A DNA stretch of 64,000 bases from an uncultured Collinsella sp. (GCA_900542155.1 UQMD01000003.1:62001-126000), one strand, 5' to 3'. Positions 27,201 through 35,903 are shown, counted from the first letter of the stretch. The notes: generated from the sequence alone by a model not told the origin. Numbers and translations: made by a program.

Positions 27201-30200
27201 CGCGCGTTGCCGCCCTCGTCCTTGCCGTCCTTGTCCTCCTCAGCAAACGCATCGGCGACCATCTGGTCAATCGCATCGTTAAAGGCCTGGTCCACGTCGT
27301 TAAAAGAGTTATCCATCATATACTCGTGCCACTGCTGCACGGCATTCGAGAACTCCTGCTGGCGCTCCTCGGCCGCGGCGGAATGCTTTTTGGCCGAAGC
27401 GTTGGCGTCAAAACTCAGCATGGTCATAAGCTGAGCATTGGAGATGCGGTAGGTCTGCGGCATAAAGATCTGCTCAAAGTTGCCGCAGTTCACATAGGTC
27501 GAGTCATTCGCCTTGTTAAACTCGTCGAGCAGCTTGAGATACCCCTCGTCCACATACTCCGCCACATAGCGCACACGGGTGCCCTCGCGCGACTTTTGAG
27601 TCAGAGGAATCGTCACCGTCTTGCCATCCACGCAGTCCACGTACAGGTCGAGCGTGTCGGCGGCCTCTTCGTTTCCCACCTCGAGCGTGATGTCAAAGGT
27701 CCAGTAGGCGTTCTTCTTTTGTGGCAGATGATGGAAGGTCCACAGGCTCTTGCCGGTGTCCTTGCCGTCCTTGACCAGGTTTTGCGTACCGCCACGATAC
27801 GTCACATCAAAGTTCCAGACCGAAGCGCCCGGAACATAGCGCACATAATTGCGAGCCGTCACCTCTGCGGCAGCGGCGGCGACGTCGGTCGAGCCCACGC
27901 GCGCTTCGAGCGTCACACGCTCGGCGGCAAGCGTATCCTGCGGCAGGTCGTATTCAATCTTGGCACGGCCGAGTTTATTGGTCTTGCCAGTGTACTTTGC
28001 GGCCGAGGCGCCCGCGCCCACGGTAAGCTGCACGCTTTTGCCGGGCGCTGCGTATACGTAGGCCACATTGCCCAGCAGGCTGTGAACGTCGGTGCTGTCG
28101 ACCTCGATGCGCGATCCGCTAATCTCGAGTGTGGTGCTTCCCAGCGGCAATGTCACCTCGCCCAGCGTAATAAGCGGTGAGATGGCATAGATGCCCGCGG
28201 CCTTAGGCTTAAAGCGCACAAACACATCGGCGCCCGCACTCTTCTTCATATCGAGAACGAGGTTGTCGCCCTCCCAAGTTGTGCCAGCCCACATGGCATC
28301 GGAGCTGGCGCCGGCTTCGCGAGCGCCTGCGGACACATCCTCGACGGCATCCTTGGCCAGCGGAATCTCAATCTTGGCAGCCTGGCTGTCCTTGAGCTCG
28401 TAATGAATGCGCAGCTCGGTCTCCACGCCAACGACCGCGGACGAATCAGCGATAACCGAGCCCGCCGTCAGCCCACGCTCGGCACGATACGTCTCCACGT
28501 CAAACGTGGGGACGTCGAGCGTCACGTCGAGCTGTTTGCCGTCCTCGATCTTCACCTGCTTTCGCGCGATATGCTTACCCACGGTCAGCCCTAGGCGGCT
28601 AAACGTGGAATAGCTCGTCGCTTGGATGTCGTAGCTCGTCTTGTTAAAGGCGACGATGGTGTACGAACCGGCCTTAAGACGCGGCGTCTCGGCCTTCATG
28701 ATAGGCGTGGTGCCATCGTCTTCGTAACCCATCAAATAGGTGACACCGTCGGCGACGAGCTTGCCGTCGGACGTACGGAACACCAGCACGCGGTTGGCGC
28801 CCTGGTAGTCGCCCTTGGTCGTGACCGTCGCCGTACCCCAAGGCTTCAAGTCGATATCGACCTTGCCGGCCGAAGGCTTCACCGTCGCCGTCGCCCCACC
28901 CAGCTTGAGGCTGTCTTTGGGCACGAGCGTTATCTCCAGATCCTGGTCCGCGTCGGCAATGGCCTGCGACACCACGAGCGCTGTACCCTGGATACGGTAG
29001 TCGTTTTCCTTGTCGCCCTTGGCAGGTTTGAGCGTCTTGCCGCCGCTCTTCACCGTCAGATCGATGTTATCGAGACTATCGAGCTCAATGCGTTCGGTCT
29101 TATCCTGGCCTGCGACCGGTTCGAGATAGGCCACATTGAGTTCAATCGCGCGCGAAGTCGGAATCTTGGTAAAGTCCTCCGCCTTAATCTCTCCGATATT
29201 CCACGTGCCCGTCATCTGGTCGCCCGGGCGCGCCAGCACCATGTCATAGTAACCGCTGAGCGAAATGCGCAGGGTGACTGCTGTCTTGGAGAGAGCGTCC
29301 GCTGTAAAGCTGCCGCCATCGCCAACCGCCAGCGGCGTGGACTGCCCCGCCTGCACGAGTGTAGCCGTCGCGCTCTGGGGAAGTTTGCCCGTCACCTGGG
29401 CCGCCTCGCCCATCCACTCAAACGTGTAGGCAGGCTTCGAGGAATCGACGGAGTCCTTGCGATCGGCCACGGCATCGGCAAGCTTTTTGACCATCGAGGG
29501 GTTGCCAGCCGAATCGGTCGCATAGGCATAGATGGCCTGGCCTTCACTAAAGGGAATCGCATACGTTACGCCATCGATTGTCACGCGCTCATTATAGTCG
29601 CCCGAATAGCCCGCCTCACCAAACTGAAGATCGGGGTTCATCACGCGCAGGGCAACGGCATTATGGTTCGTCTCGTTTCCGTATCTCGTGTTCTCAAAAG
29701 CTCCCCACTCTATCATTTCCACGCTTTTGGGTAGCACAATCTCTTTGCCGGCAATCGCAGGATCAAGAGAGGCGAACGCGAGCGCCCCGATAGATTTGAC
29801 ACCATCGCCAATCGTCACCGACGACACAAAGGAGCACCCGTCAAAGGCATGTTGCTCAATCCGCTCCACCGTGCCCGGCACATTGATCTGCGTAAAGGTG
29901 AGCACTGTTGTGTCCGAGACATAGAACTGTGGCACGCCGCAATAGGCGAATGCAAGATAGGCGATAGTTTTGACCGAAGGCGGCAGCGTTGCCACCACAT
30001 TGTCGTCAAGTTGTTCACATTCCTTAAAGGCCTGCTCGGGAATCGTGGTAAAGGCCGCGTTGTTGGGCCAGGTTACCGTTTGGAGCGTCTTGCTTTTGTA
30101 GAATGCATAGCTCTTGAGCTCCTCGACCGAATCGGGCAGTGCGATCTCTTTGATGCTGCTGCCGCCCAAACCGCCCACAGAGCGGACATGCGAATTAGGG

Positions 30201-30880
30201 GCGAAGGTGATCGATGTGAGCGCAGCGCTTCCCATACCCGTAAGGCTTACGACATTTTTGTCGTCGATGGTCGAGGGCACCTCCAACGTGGTAATGCCCG
30301 CGTCGCCATACTCGATAGAAATTTCGTTGGTGAGGCTATCGATCGAGAAGTAGTACTGCGCGGGGGTCTGCTCGCCGGCCACGTAGCCATCGTCGTATTC
30401 GTCCTTTACGCCTGTGGCGCCCTTCGAGGTTGCCCAGAGTTCAAGTTCCTCGTTCCAGGTTGCCTCGGCACCGGAAGCCTCCTCCTGCTTCTGCTGTTCG
30501 GCGAGCTCCTTACCCTCGACAAGATCGGTGGCGAGCGTACCCGCAGGTGTGCTCTCGGTCTGCCCGGCGCCCGTCAGGCCCGCCGCCGATGCAATCTCGG
30601 AGGCCGGGGGCGTAGGGGTGTCACCGGCATCGAGCACTGTGGGGTCGGCAGCGCCGGCATCGGGCATGGAGTCGGCGGAAGCAGAGTCTGACGTTTGGGC
30701 GTCAGCCGAATCGGCGGAAGCGGCGTCGCCTGCTTGGCCGTTATCCGTCTGCACAAAGGTGCTATCGGTGGTGAGGGCCTCGGCAAACGCGCCCACAGGC
30801 AACGAGCCCGTCACCATGGTGAGGGTCACCGCGGCAATGGTCAGGCGGCGGCAAAGCGCTCGAACAGTAGTCCACCTCAT
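24257..30880 (-). CDS. Giant LRR/Ig-like surface protein with LAxTG-type anchor
   Basis: 2207 residues from the ATG at 30880 (AAAGGAA upstream). A signal peptide covers about residues 1-36. An acidic D/S/A/T-rich stretch (about 35-140) precedes a BspA-type leucine-rich repeat region (about 160-440, with SSIKEIALPDSVEEL-type units). A long middle has several beta domains and a helical part. Near the end come a carboxypeptidase-regulatory-like domain, a Big-like Ig domain (KLNVEQAVTMLEGSDFEL) and a chitobiase-C-like domain (IWYTTNDTC). A PEPEPKPEPKP spacer, LASTGD, a hydrophobic stretch and KRRKR close it. LAxTG is the motif of class E sortases. It is likely an adhesin or interaction protein on the wall; partner unknown. 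Confidence 0.9.
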   Translation of the reverse strand: MRWTTVRALCRRLTIAAVTLTMVTGSLPVGAFAEALTTDSTFVQTDNGQAGDAASADSADAQTSDSASADSMPDAGAADPTVLDAGDTPTPPASEIASAAGLTGAGQTESTPAGTLATDLVEGKELAEQQKQEEASGAEATWNEELELWATSKGATGVKDEYDDGYVAGEQTPAQYYFSIDSLTNEISIEYGDAGITTLEVPSTIDDKNVVSLTGMGSAALTSITFAPNSHVRSVGGLGGSSIKEIALPDSVEELKSYAFYKSKTLQTVTWPNNAAFTTIPEQAFKECEQLDDNVVATLPPSVKTIAYLAFAYCGVPQFYVSDTTVLTFTQINVPGTVERIEQHAFDGCSFVSSVTIGDGVKSIGALAFASLDPAIAGKEIVLPKSVEMIEWGAFENTRYGNETNHNAVALRVMNPDLQFGEAGYSGDYNERVTIDGVTYAIPFSEGQAIYAYATDSAGNPSMVKKLADAVADRKDSVDSSKPAYTFEWMGEAAQVTGKLPQSATATLVQAGQSTPLAVGDGGSFTADALSKTAVTLRISLSGYYDMVLARPGDQMTGTWNIGEIKAEDFTKIPTSRAIELNVAYLEPVAGQDKTERIELDSLDNIDLTVKSGGKTLKPAKGDKENDYRIQGTALVVSQAIADADQDLEITLVPKDSLKLGGATATVKPSAGKVDIDLKPWGTATVTTKGDYQGANRVLVFRTSDGKLVADGVTYLMGYEDDGTTPIMKAETPRLKAGSYTIVAFNKTSYDIQATSYSTFSRLGLTVGKHIARKQVKIEDGKQLDVTLDVPTFDVETYRAERGLTAGSVIADSSAVVGVETELRIHYELKDSQAAKIEIPLAKDAVEDVSAGAREAGASSDAMWAGTTWEGDNLVLDMKKSAGADVFVRFKPKAAGIYAISPLITLGEVTLPLGSTTLEISGSRIEVDSTDVHSLLGNVAYVYAAPGKSVQLTVGAGASAAKYTGKTNKLGRAKIEYDLPQDTLAAERVTLEARVGSTDVAAAAAEVTARNYVRYVPGASVWNFDVTYRGGTQNLVKDGKDTGKSLWTFHHLPQKKNAYWTFDITLEVGNEEAADTLDLYVDCVDGKTVTIPLTQKSREGTRVRYVAEYVDEGYLKLLDEFNKANDSTYVNCGNFEQIFMPQTYRISNAQLMTMLSFDANASAKKHSAAAEERQQEFSNAVQQWHEYMMDNSFNDVDQAFNDAIDQMVADAFAEEDKDGKDEGGNARKARRAPAASDGEGDDAGNDEAAQFAAELKVAVGGSSALLTKQGDSYGVNVDKMIFEDAYGTGEDWYQELASAQGASAADAAALKELVDHASRAEFIAQQAEDLVGQSMGIGQLNQYGSWNDATAAALNKCAGIKASEYSGQSTSGFNDLGQALGSSLSYKAADDDTVKGFKVAAPDGEQTAYIESEFIENSNNNKNQALLFNSIAMQCDILDNLYDNWNVVHSLNNSTIRGWLMAWKRNGDVSAHMKLIRTIRSLKSYKIECEMFGQVFKTDAWKAAGQAFPAATQGIGIFTGIYGVNDASKNWENVNVRMQKVKGEREGYELQHTRLLAKPEKTEDDWKCIYALRDAMEKARAFEDLLYRQLCHDSTDVAVGSIMTIAGVLTAGSAGTVVGAAYDAASTSVGSERAIKLTNAECAYDVACEQVERACQNRITVNWGELTDAEVYNANKDGLISDEKMQSIFEARYRNVAAKAAPDPAGVVYEGLLSNTVEGATVELWSADDAAGTNAVRWDAEEYEQDNPLATGADGAYNWNTPTGWYQVRVTKDGYEEARSAWLRVPPIQTEVNIGLVSTAAPEVASAHAYTDCIEVEFAQYMDASDDALAALYAQGLGDVTYAWLDKQDDPNGKPLSRVLRIRYADAREAGSTVAFELDGARNYAGTAMARWASGELVVGVRADKLKLNVEQAVTMLEGSDFELVAHVTDKAGKPFAGTKVSVGLESSAICSVDATQAVTGEDGAATFVLHGALPGLTTLTAAVDGTALSKQVDVRVSAEAVRPTRPVATIGATTFGAWSPKENYITVPKGTKLELSAEDGTTIWYTTNDTCPCRDEGRVKYTEPIALDSNMYVRIAAQRPGMSYSEYSERLNITITVTDEATPDPEPEPGPEPEPKPEPKPTPGGGEQGGGADGSGGTGAPAGGSTSTTTTVTTDKSKGKGKNGKKSGGTELASTGDATAMTVAALGIAGATVAVAGVAATKRRKR

Positions 30881-30941
30881 GGTCGTTCCTTTCCTGCAAA
30901 CCAAAAGTCATCCAGCGTAATCGTTGTCCAAAAACAAAGCG

Positions 30942-30980
30942 AACGGTAGGTTCATATATACGAACCTACCGTTCTACCTG
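30942..30980. promoter_or_regulatory. Operator-like palindrome upstream of the giant surface gene
   Basis: Perfect 12-bp arms AACGGTAGGTTC/GAACCTACCGTT around 8 bp (30942-30973), followed by CTACCTG. A matching site (TAGGTTC, 8 bp, GAACCTA, then CTACCTG) lies upstream of the second surface gene at 33695-33731. Similar position and geometry suggest one regulator. Confidence 0.7.
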
Positions 30981-30984
30981 TGCA

Positions 30985-31021
30985 AACCGCCACAAAGGGG
31001 ACAGGCACCTTTGTGGCGGTT
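30985..31021. repeat. REP palindrome, AACCGCCAC...GTGGCGGTT type
   Basis: 37 bp with the AAAGGGGACAGGCACCTTT core and compensating changes in both arms (CGCC/GGCG instead of CACC/GGTG), which indicates selection for pairing. Confidence 0.85.
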
Positions 31022-31043
31022 CTGGACTTGGCCGGCCAGTTTG

Positions 31044-31179
31044 TCTCGATCTGTAACAGTTAGAGGTCAAATTCCCCGCTTGGTGTTACAGATCGAGACA
31101 TTAGGTTGGCGGCCATTCGGTTCATCTCAATCTGTAACATCTAGAGCCGTTTTGGGCAGTTTGGTGTTACAGATTGAGA
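31044..31179. repeat. Palindrome array, two units
   Basis: Two 55-bp units with a 26-bp linker, total 136 bp. It shares the linker TTAGGTTGGCGGCCATTCGG with the array at 24004 and lies just 3' of the second surface gene, so the array and gene end seem to have been copied together. Confidence 0.95.
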
Positions 31180-31216
31180 TTTTGCTGAGGCCGAGAACGA
31201 GAGCCGTCACCCAGCT

Positions 31217-33598
31217 CTAATGCTTGCGGCGCTTGGTCGCGGCGAGGCCGGCGGCGGCTACGGTTGCGCCGGCGATGCCTAGGGCGGCGACCGTCATCGC
31301 GGTGGTATCCCCCGTGGTAGCCAGGACAGCATCGCCCTTCTTGGCCTGCGTGGTTTTCTCAACCGTCTTGGTCGTGGCGGTTGTCGTGGCCGGCTTGGCC
31401 GCGGGCTTCACCTCGGGCTTGGTCTCAGGCTTAACCTCAGGCTGCGGCGTCGGCTTGGGATCCGGCGTAGGCTGCGGATCGGGGGTCGGCGTGGCTTCGG
31501 GCGTAAACGTCAAATCGGTGTTGAGCCACAGGGTGTAGATCCAGCCGCTGTCCTCATCGGATACGCTATCCGCGACCTGGTAGCCGCACTCCCGGCCGTT
31601 GATCACCAGCTTGGTGTCGGGCGTAAAGTAGAAGCCGCGCGCGGACTTGAGGTAGATGCCGTAGCGATAGGTCACGCCAGGCTTAAAAGCATCGATGTGG
31701 TTTGTAATGTTCTGATTCCAGAACTTCTGGGAGTTCACTTCGCTGCCGTCGCTACCCGTCCAGAACTCACACTGAGGAAGGGAGTTGGAACCCATCGGAA
31801 CACTCGCCGTAAAGACCGGCTTATCGCCCGCCCTGAAGGTGGTCGTGGCACCGTCGATCTCGATAACGTCGATGGCACGCCATTCGTCGATCGGCTGCTC
31901 GCACAGCATATTGTCAGCGTTTGGCGCGAAGACGCCGTTGACGGTCTTGATGTGGTGCGTCCAATGGCCGTTGACGTACATCATGCAGTCATCGGCCACG
32001 GTATTGTCGTCCTTGAGCCTCAGCTCAACGGAATACATGTAGAACTTGCCCTCTTCAAAGTGCTCGATCTTCCTCGCGCCCGTCGGATACTTGGAAGGGT
32101 CGGAATACCAGAAGGCAACGGGTGTGAGCTCCGCGGGGTCACTGCCGTCCATTTCCTCCCAGCACTCGTAGGCAATCTCGTACTTGTCGGCGTCAGCAGC
32201 GGGAATCGTCGCGGTCGCGCGGGGCGCCTCGCCGGGCGCGTAGTCGGTCTTCACGTCGTTGACGTTCAGGTTATGGAGGGCTTCGTTTTCCGACGAAGCA
32301 GGCATCGTAATTGTTTTAATAGCAGGGACATACAGGAATTCTCCGCTTAGACTCGACTTTACGGTTTCCCCGTTTACGGTAACAACGGTTTCATCGCTGA
32401 AGGAATATCCGTCTTTTGGCTTCAGCATAAGAGAATACACGTACTCTTTCCCGCTTTTAAATTTTGTAATAGTCGGTAGGGAACCATGTGAGCCGTTATC
32501 GGAATACCAGGCAGCAACGGGTTCGTTGTTTTCAAATTCCTGCCAGCATTCATAAGCGATTTCGTATTTATCTGCATCGTAGTTAAGGACACCTGCCGTC
32601 GCCTGCGGACCAGTATCCAGCTGCCAATTGAAGTTCGTATTCTGAACATTGGCAAAGGAGATGGATTCCGATTCTGATTCCGCTGCCGGGATAACAAGGC
32701 ACGCCCTCTCGTAGACATGAGTGCGGGTGTAGTAGTCATCCCGGATCTCGTTAATAGTGGGTTTCCCGGTCGCCTCGGTGTCTCCTTTAAAGGCGTCGTC
32801 CGGATCACCGATGATGATATTCCCGGGCTCTGTACCCGTATACGTAAGCTTGGATCCATCATAGGTGGTCGTCATCTTGGACTTATTCTCCTTGTACTCC
32901 GTAAAGTACTTCTGCTCCTCCTTCTGTCTCTGAATCTTGCTGATATCCAGGGTAAGCGTTGTTTTATTGCTCGCACTGTCATACGCCGCATGGACGATCA
33001 AGTCCCCCAGGCCGATAAAAGTCAAAGCGCTACCATCGAGAGCAGACTGGTCTCCATCTACAAGGGCAATCCCCTTCACATACTCAATCGTTTCTTCTTT
33101 CTTGATGTCGGTGTAATTGTTCCGCACCGTAATATTGACCCTAACGCCGCTGCCGCCAACAACATCGGTCACACCGCAGGGCATGATGGCGTCATTCGCC
33201 GGCGTGGCGGCGTTGTCGCTGGGAGTATTTTGTTCAGCGGGTGCCGCATCGTTGGATTCATCGGTGGCGCCAGTCGGGGCCGTCTGCTGAGGCTCAGCGG
33301 TGGCTTGCGCCGCCGGAGCAGCATCGGTTGCAGGCGCGGTCGAAGCAGCTGGTGCGGTCGTTGCAGCCGTATCCTCCGCAACCGTCGGCGTCACCGGAGC
33401 CGCGGCAACCTCATCCGTCCCAGCGGCGGAATCGGCGCATTCCGTCGCCAGCGCCACGCTCGGCAGCAGAAGCTGGCCAACCATAAGCGCACACGCGCCG
33501 GCGCAAGCTATTTTGGCACCCACACAACGCCAGGTACCGTGAACCAGCGAGCAGGTGGACTCACGTTGAGTTTGCTTGTCAAAGTGACTTGCGTTCAT
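31217..33598 (-). CDS. Repeat-containing surface protein with LAxTG-type anchor
   Basis: 793 residues from the ATG at 33598 (AAGGAGG 5 bp ahead). A signal peptide with a long basic N-region covers about residues 1-52, followed by an A/T/P-rich low-complexity stretch (about 55-140). A unit with YEIAYECWEE, a YSD motif and a YSLMLKPKDGYSF-type strand occurs about three times in the middle. The end has PTPDPQPTPDPKP and KPEVKP spacers, LATTGD, a hydrophobic segment and KRRKH. The last 35 residues are almost the same as in the giant protein. It is probably wall-anchored by a class E sortase encoded elsewhere. Domain family of the repeats not recognised. Confidence 0.88.
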   Translation of the reverse strand: MNASHFDKQTQRESTCSLVHGTWRCVGAKIACAGACALMVGQLLLPSVALATECADSAAGTDEVAAAPVTPTVAEDTAATTAPAASTAPATDAAPAAQATAEPQQTAPTGATDESNDAAPAEQNTPSDNAATPANDAIMPCGVTDVVGGSGVRVNITVRNNYTDIKKEETIEYVKGIALVDGDQSALDGSALTFIGLGDLIVHAAYDSASNKTTLTLDISKIQRQKEEQKYFTEYKENKSKMTTTYDGSKLTYTGTEPGNIIIGDPDDAFKGDTEATGKPTINEIRDDYYTRTHVYERACLVIPAAESESESISFANVQNTNFNWQLDTGPQATAGVLNYDADKYEIAYECWQEFENNEPVAAWYSDNGSHGSLPTITKFKSGKEYVYSLMLKPKDGYSFSDETVVTVNGETVKSSLSGEFLYVPAIKTITMPASSENEALHNLNVNDVKTDYAPGEAPRATATIPAADADKYEIAYECWEEMDGSDPAELTPVAFWYSDPSKYPTGARKIEHFEEGKFYMYSVELRLKDDNTVADDCMMYVNGHWTHHIKTVNGVFAPNADNMLCEQPIDEWRAIDVIEIDGATTTFRAGDKPVFTASVPMGSNSLPQCEFWTGSDGSEVNSQKFWNQNITNHIDAFKPGVTYRYGIYLKSARGFYFTPDTKLVINGRECGYQVADSVSDEDSGWIYTLWLNTDLTFTPEATPTPDPQPTPDPKPTPQPEVKPETKPEVKPAAKPATTTATTKTVEKTTQAKKGDAVLATTGDTTAMTVAALGIAGATVAAAGLAATKRRKH

Positions 33599-33624
33599 AA
33601 CGGCCTCCTTGGTCGTAGGGACAT

Positions 33625-33659
33625 ACCACCACAAAGGTGTCTGTCCCCTTTGTGGTGGT
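33625..33659. repeat. REP palindrome upstream of the second surface gene
   Basis: ACCACCACAAAGG...CCTTTGTGGTGGT with a TGTCTGTCC centre, 35 bp. It lies in the leader region between the operator-like palindrome and the start codon. Confidence 0.85.
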
Positions 33660-33694
33660 CCTGTACCACCAAGATGTGCCAAGTGACTCCGTAT

Positions 33695-33731
33695 GCCTAG
33701 GTTCGTAGATGTGAACCTAGGCCTCTACCTG
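33695..33731. promoter_or_regulatory. Operator-like palindrome between surface gene and LuxR gene
   Basis: 10-bp arms GCCTAGGTTC/GAACCTAGGC around 8 bp (33695-33722), then CTACCTG at 33725. It lies in the divergent region between the surface gene (minus) and the LuxR regulator (plus). Compare the site at 30942-30980. Confidence 0.7.
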
Positions 33732-33824
33732 CGGTTTAATTCAATATGATTTCGCCATCGCCACACGCGTCCCGGGAACGCTACAATCGAGGACACGATC
33801 ATTCGTCCACCCAAAGGACCGTCC

Positions 33825-35228
33825 TTGAACCTGAGCAGGCCTAAAATCAACGCGCTTCTGGCACTCGCGCTCTTTACCTTTGTCTTTCTTGCCGCCGAGT
33901 TTCGATTCGACATTAATGTCGGGCTGCTCGCCGGTGCCGAGCGTGTTGTGATTGCGCAGGGCTTTATTCTAGGTGCGAGCGTGCTCGGCTTTATCGGATA
34001 TGCGCCGCTGCTCGGGCTCGCACAGCGCAAAGGCCGGCCTCGGGCAGTTGTCAGCACCGCCGTCCCCATCGCCATCTTGGGGTTGACTCAGATTCAGTTC
34101 CCTACGACCCCGCTTGCCCTCGAAATTCTGGGCTGCGTGGCATTCCTTGGACTCGGCCTGCTGGGTGCCGCCGCTCACCACGCCTTCGCGACGGCATTCC
34201 AAGACGATTCCAAGCTTGCCACTGGCGCGGGAGCGGCATATGCCGCGGGCATCCTGATGCAGTTCGCCGTCAACCTGCTCAATTGCGGCGGTATCGCAGA
34301 GCTCATCGTCCTTGGCACAGCGACGATCGCCATCTCCGCCCTCAGCGCCACTACCCAAGCGGCAAACGAGGGCCCCAGGCCCGCCATCAATCCCTTTGTC
34401 GAACCTTCGCACGCCCTCGCCAAGCAGGCATGTTGGAGCATCGCGCTCGTCATGATTCTTGCCTGCTTGTTCTCGACCCTCGACAATGTGGTCACGCTCT
34501 CCAACGCCCACGGCACCATTGCCGTGCAGACCTGGCCGCGCCTCTTTTTGGCTGCAAGCGGCCTTGCCGCCGGCATTATCTTTGATCTTGCCGAGCGCCG
34601 ATACATGGGACTTGTCATGCTCGGCATCGCCGTGCTCTCGACCATTTCCATCCTGGCCGTGGAGGCCGGCGCCGATCTCAACCTGGGCCTTGTCGTCTTT
34701 TACCTGAGCTCGGGCTTTTTTGTCACGTTCTTTACCGCCACGTTTACACAGCTGGCACCGCGCATGCATGCACCCGCCCTCTGGGCCGGCATGGGGCGCG
34801 CAGCCAATAACGTGTGCGCGTTCATCACGTCGGGCGTCTCGCTTGCGCTTGTGACCTCGGGCAATGTTGCTCTCATCATGATCGGTGCGCTCGTTTTGCT
34901 CGTCGCGGCTTGCGTGGCATTCGTTGCCGCCGGCCTGTTCCGTCTACCCCAGACCGAGCAGGAGCGCGAACATCAACAGCTTGCCGAGGAAGCACTCGCC
35001 GCGCCCACCGTCGAGGAGCAGCGCCAGGCCTTCATCGCCAACCACGCTCTCACCCCGCGCGAAGTCGACGTGCTCATGGCCGTAACCCAAGACGAGCGCC
35101 CGCTCAAACAGGTCGCCGAGGAGCTTGGAATCTCGATGCGCATGGTGCAGCGCCACCTGAGCTCTATCTACCAAAAGACCGACACGCAGACGCGCGCCGG
35201 TCTCACCAAGGCCTTTCCCTCGGCCTAA
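33825..35228 (+). CDS. LuxR-type regulator with multi-pass membrane N-terminus
   Basis: 467 residues. The first 380 or so are hydrophobic with about ten to twelve membrane segments, resembling an MFS transporter. The last 65 are a LuxR HTH (LTPREVDVLMAV, KQVAEELGISMRMVQRHLSSIYQKT). Regulators of this build are common in Coriobacteriia; what they sense is mostly unknown. The start is a TTG at 33825 with AAAGGA 7 bp ahead. It is divergent from the LAxTG gene, with an operator-like palindrome between, so it may control that gene and itself. Confidence 0.87.
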   Translation: MNLSRPKINALLALALFTFVFLAAEFRFDINVGLLAGAERVVIAQGFILGASVLGFIGYAPLLGLAQRKGRPRAVVSTAVPIAILGLTQIQFPTTPLALEILGCVAFLGLGLLGAAAHHAFATAFQDDSKLATGAGAAYAAGILMQFAVNLLNCGGIAELIVLGTATIAISALSATTQAANEGPRPAINPFVEPSHALAKQACWSIALVMILACLFSTLDNVVTLSNAHGTIAVQTWPRLFLAASGLAAGIIFDLAERRYMGLVMLGIAVLSTISILAVEAGADLNLGLVVFYLSSGFFVTFFTATFTQLAPRMHAPALWAGMGRAANNVCAFITSGVSLALVTSGNVALIMIGALVLLVAACVAFVAAGLFRLPQTEQEREHQQLAEEALAAPTVEEQRQAFIANHALTPREVDVLMAVTQDERPLKQVAEELGISMRMVQRHLSSIYQKTDTQTRAGLTKAFPSA

Positions 35229-35233
35229 AACAA

Positions 35234-35272
35234 AAACCACCACAAAGGTGTCTGTCCCCTTTGTGGTGGTTT
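35234..35272. repeat. REP palindrome after the LuxR gene
   Basis: AAACCACCACAAAGG...CCTTTGTGGTGGTTT, same centre as the copy at 33625. It is between two convergent genes and may double as a terminator (TTTT follows). Confidence 0.85.
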
Positions 35273-35279
35273 TGGTCGG

Positions 35280-35903
35280 TTAGCCTTCGAGCTGCGCCAG
35301 CTTGTAGCGGTAGGCCGCCGCGATGACATCTTTGCAGCCCTCGCGTCCCAACTTGGCGCGGTTGACGACGATGTCCTTGCCGCTCGTCATCTTCCACTTG
35401 CCGGCGCTATAGCGCTTATAGAACGCCTCGCGCGCCTTCTGCTGCTGTTTGACCAGCTTGGCGCCCTTCTTTTTGTTGAGGCCACGCTTCTTGCGCACAA
35501 TCTCGACGCGGTCCTCAAAGGGAGCGGTCACCAACACGGCAATGTGGTTGGGGTTGTTGCGAAGCAGGTAATCGGACAGGCGGCCTTCGATAATGCAGCT
35601 CTCGGTCTCACCCAAGTCCAAAATCACCTGGCTCATCTTTTGGAATAGCTTGTCCGAGTACGAACGGGCATCGTAGCGGTCGGGCAGAAACGCCATGTTC
35701 TCCACGGCCAGGCGCTCGTCGTAGGCGGCCATCTTGTCGAGCGACTCGCCCGCACGCAGCGACGCACGTACCAGCAGTTCGTTGTCGTACAGCGGAATCC
35801 CCAGCTCGTTGGCAAGCATTCGGCCAATCTCGTGGCCCTCGGCACCAAAATCGCGCGCGATGGTAATGACCACAGGATTCTTCTTGTTCTCCAGATCGCT
35901 CAT
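35280..35903 (-). CDS. Cytidylate-kinase-like protein
   Basis: 207 residues, the AAA_26 'cytidylate kinase-like' family. The N-terminus has TIARDFGAEGHEIGRMLA in place of a classic P-loop, then IPLYDNELL. A basic helical part (VRKKRGLNKKKGAKLVKQQQ) fits the lid. The substrate is unproven; many members occur beside signal or transport genes. GAAAGGAATCGCG precedes the ATG. Single gene. Confidence 0.82.
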   Translation of the reverse strand: MSDLENKKNPVVITIARDFGAEGHEIGRMLANELGIPLYDNELLVRASLRAGESLDKMAAYDERLAVENMAFLPDRYDARSYSDKLFQKMSQVILDLGETESCIIEGRLSDYLLRNNPNHIAVLVTAPFEDRVEIVRKKRGLNKKKGAKLVKQQQKAREAFYKRYSAGKWKMTSGKDIVVNRAKLGREGCKDVIAAAYRYKLAQLEG

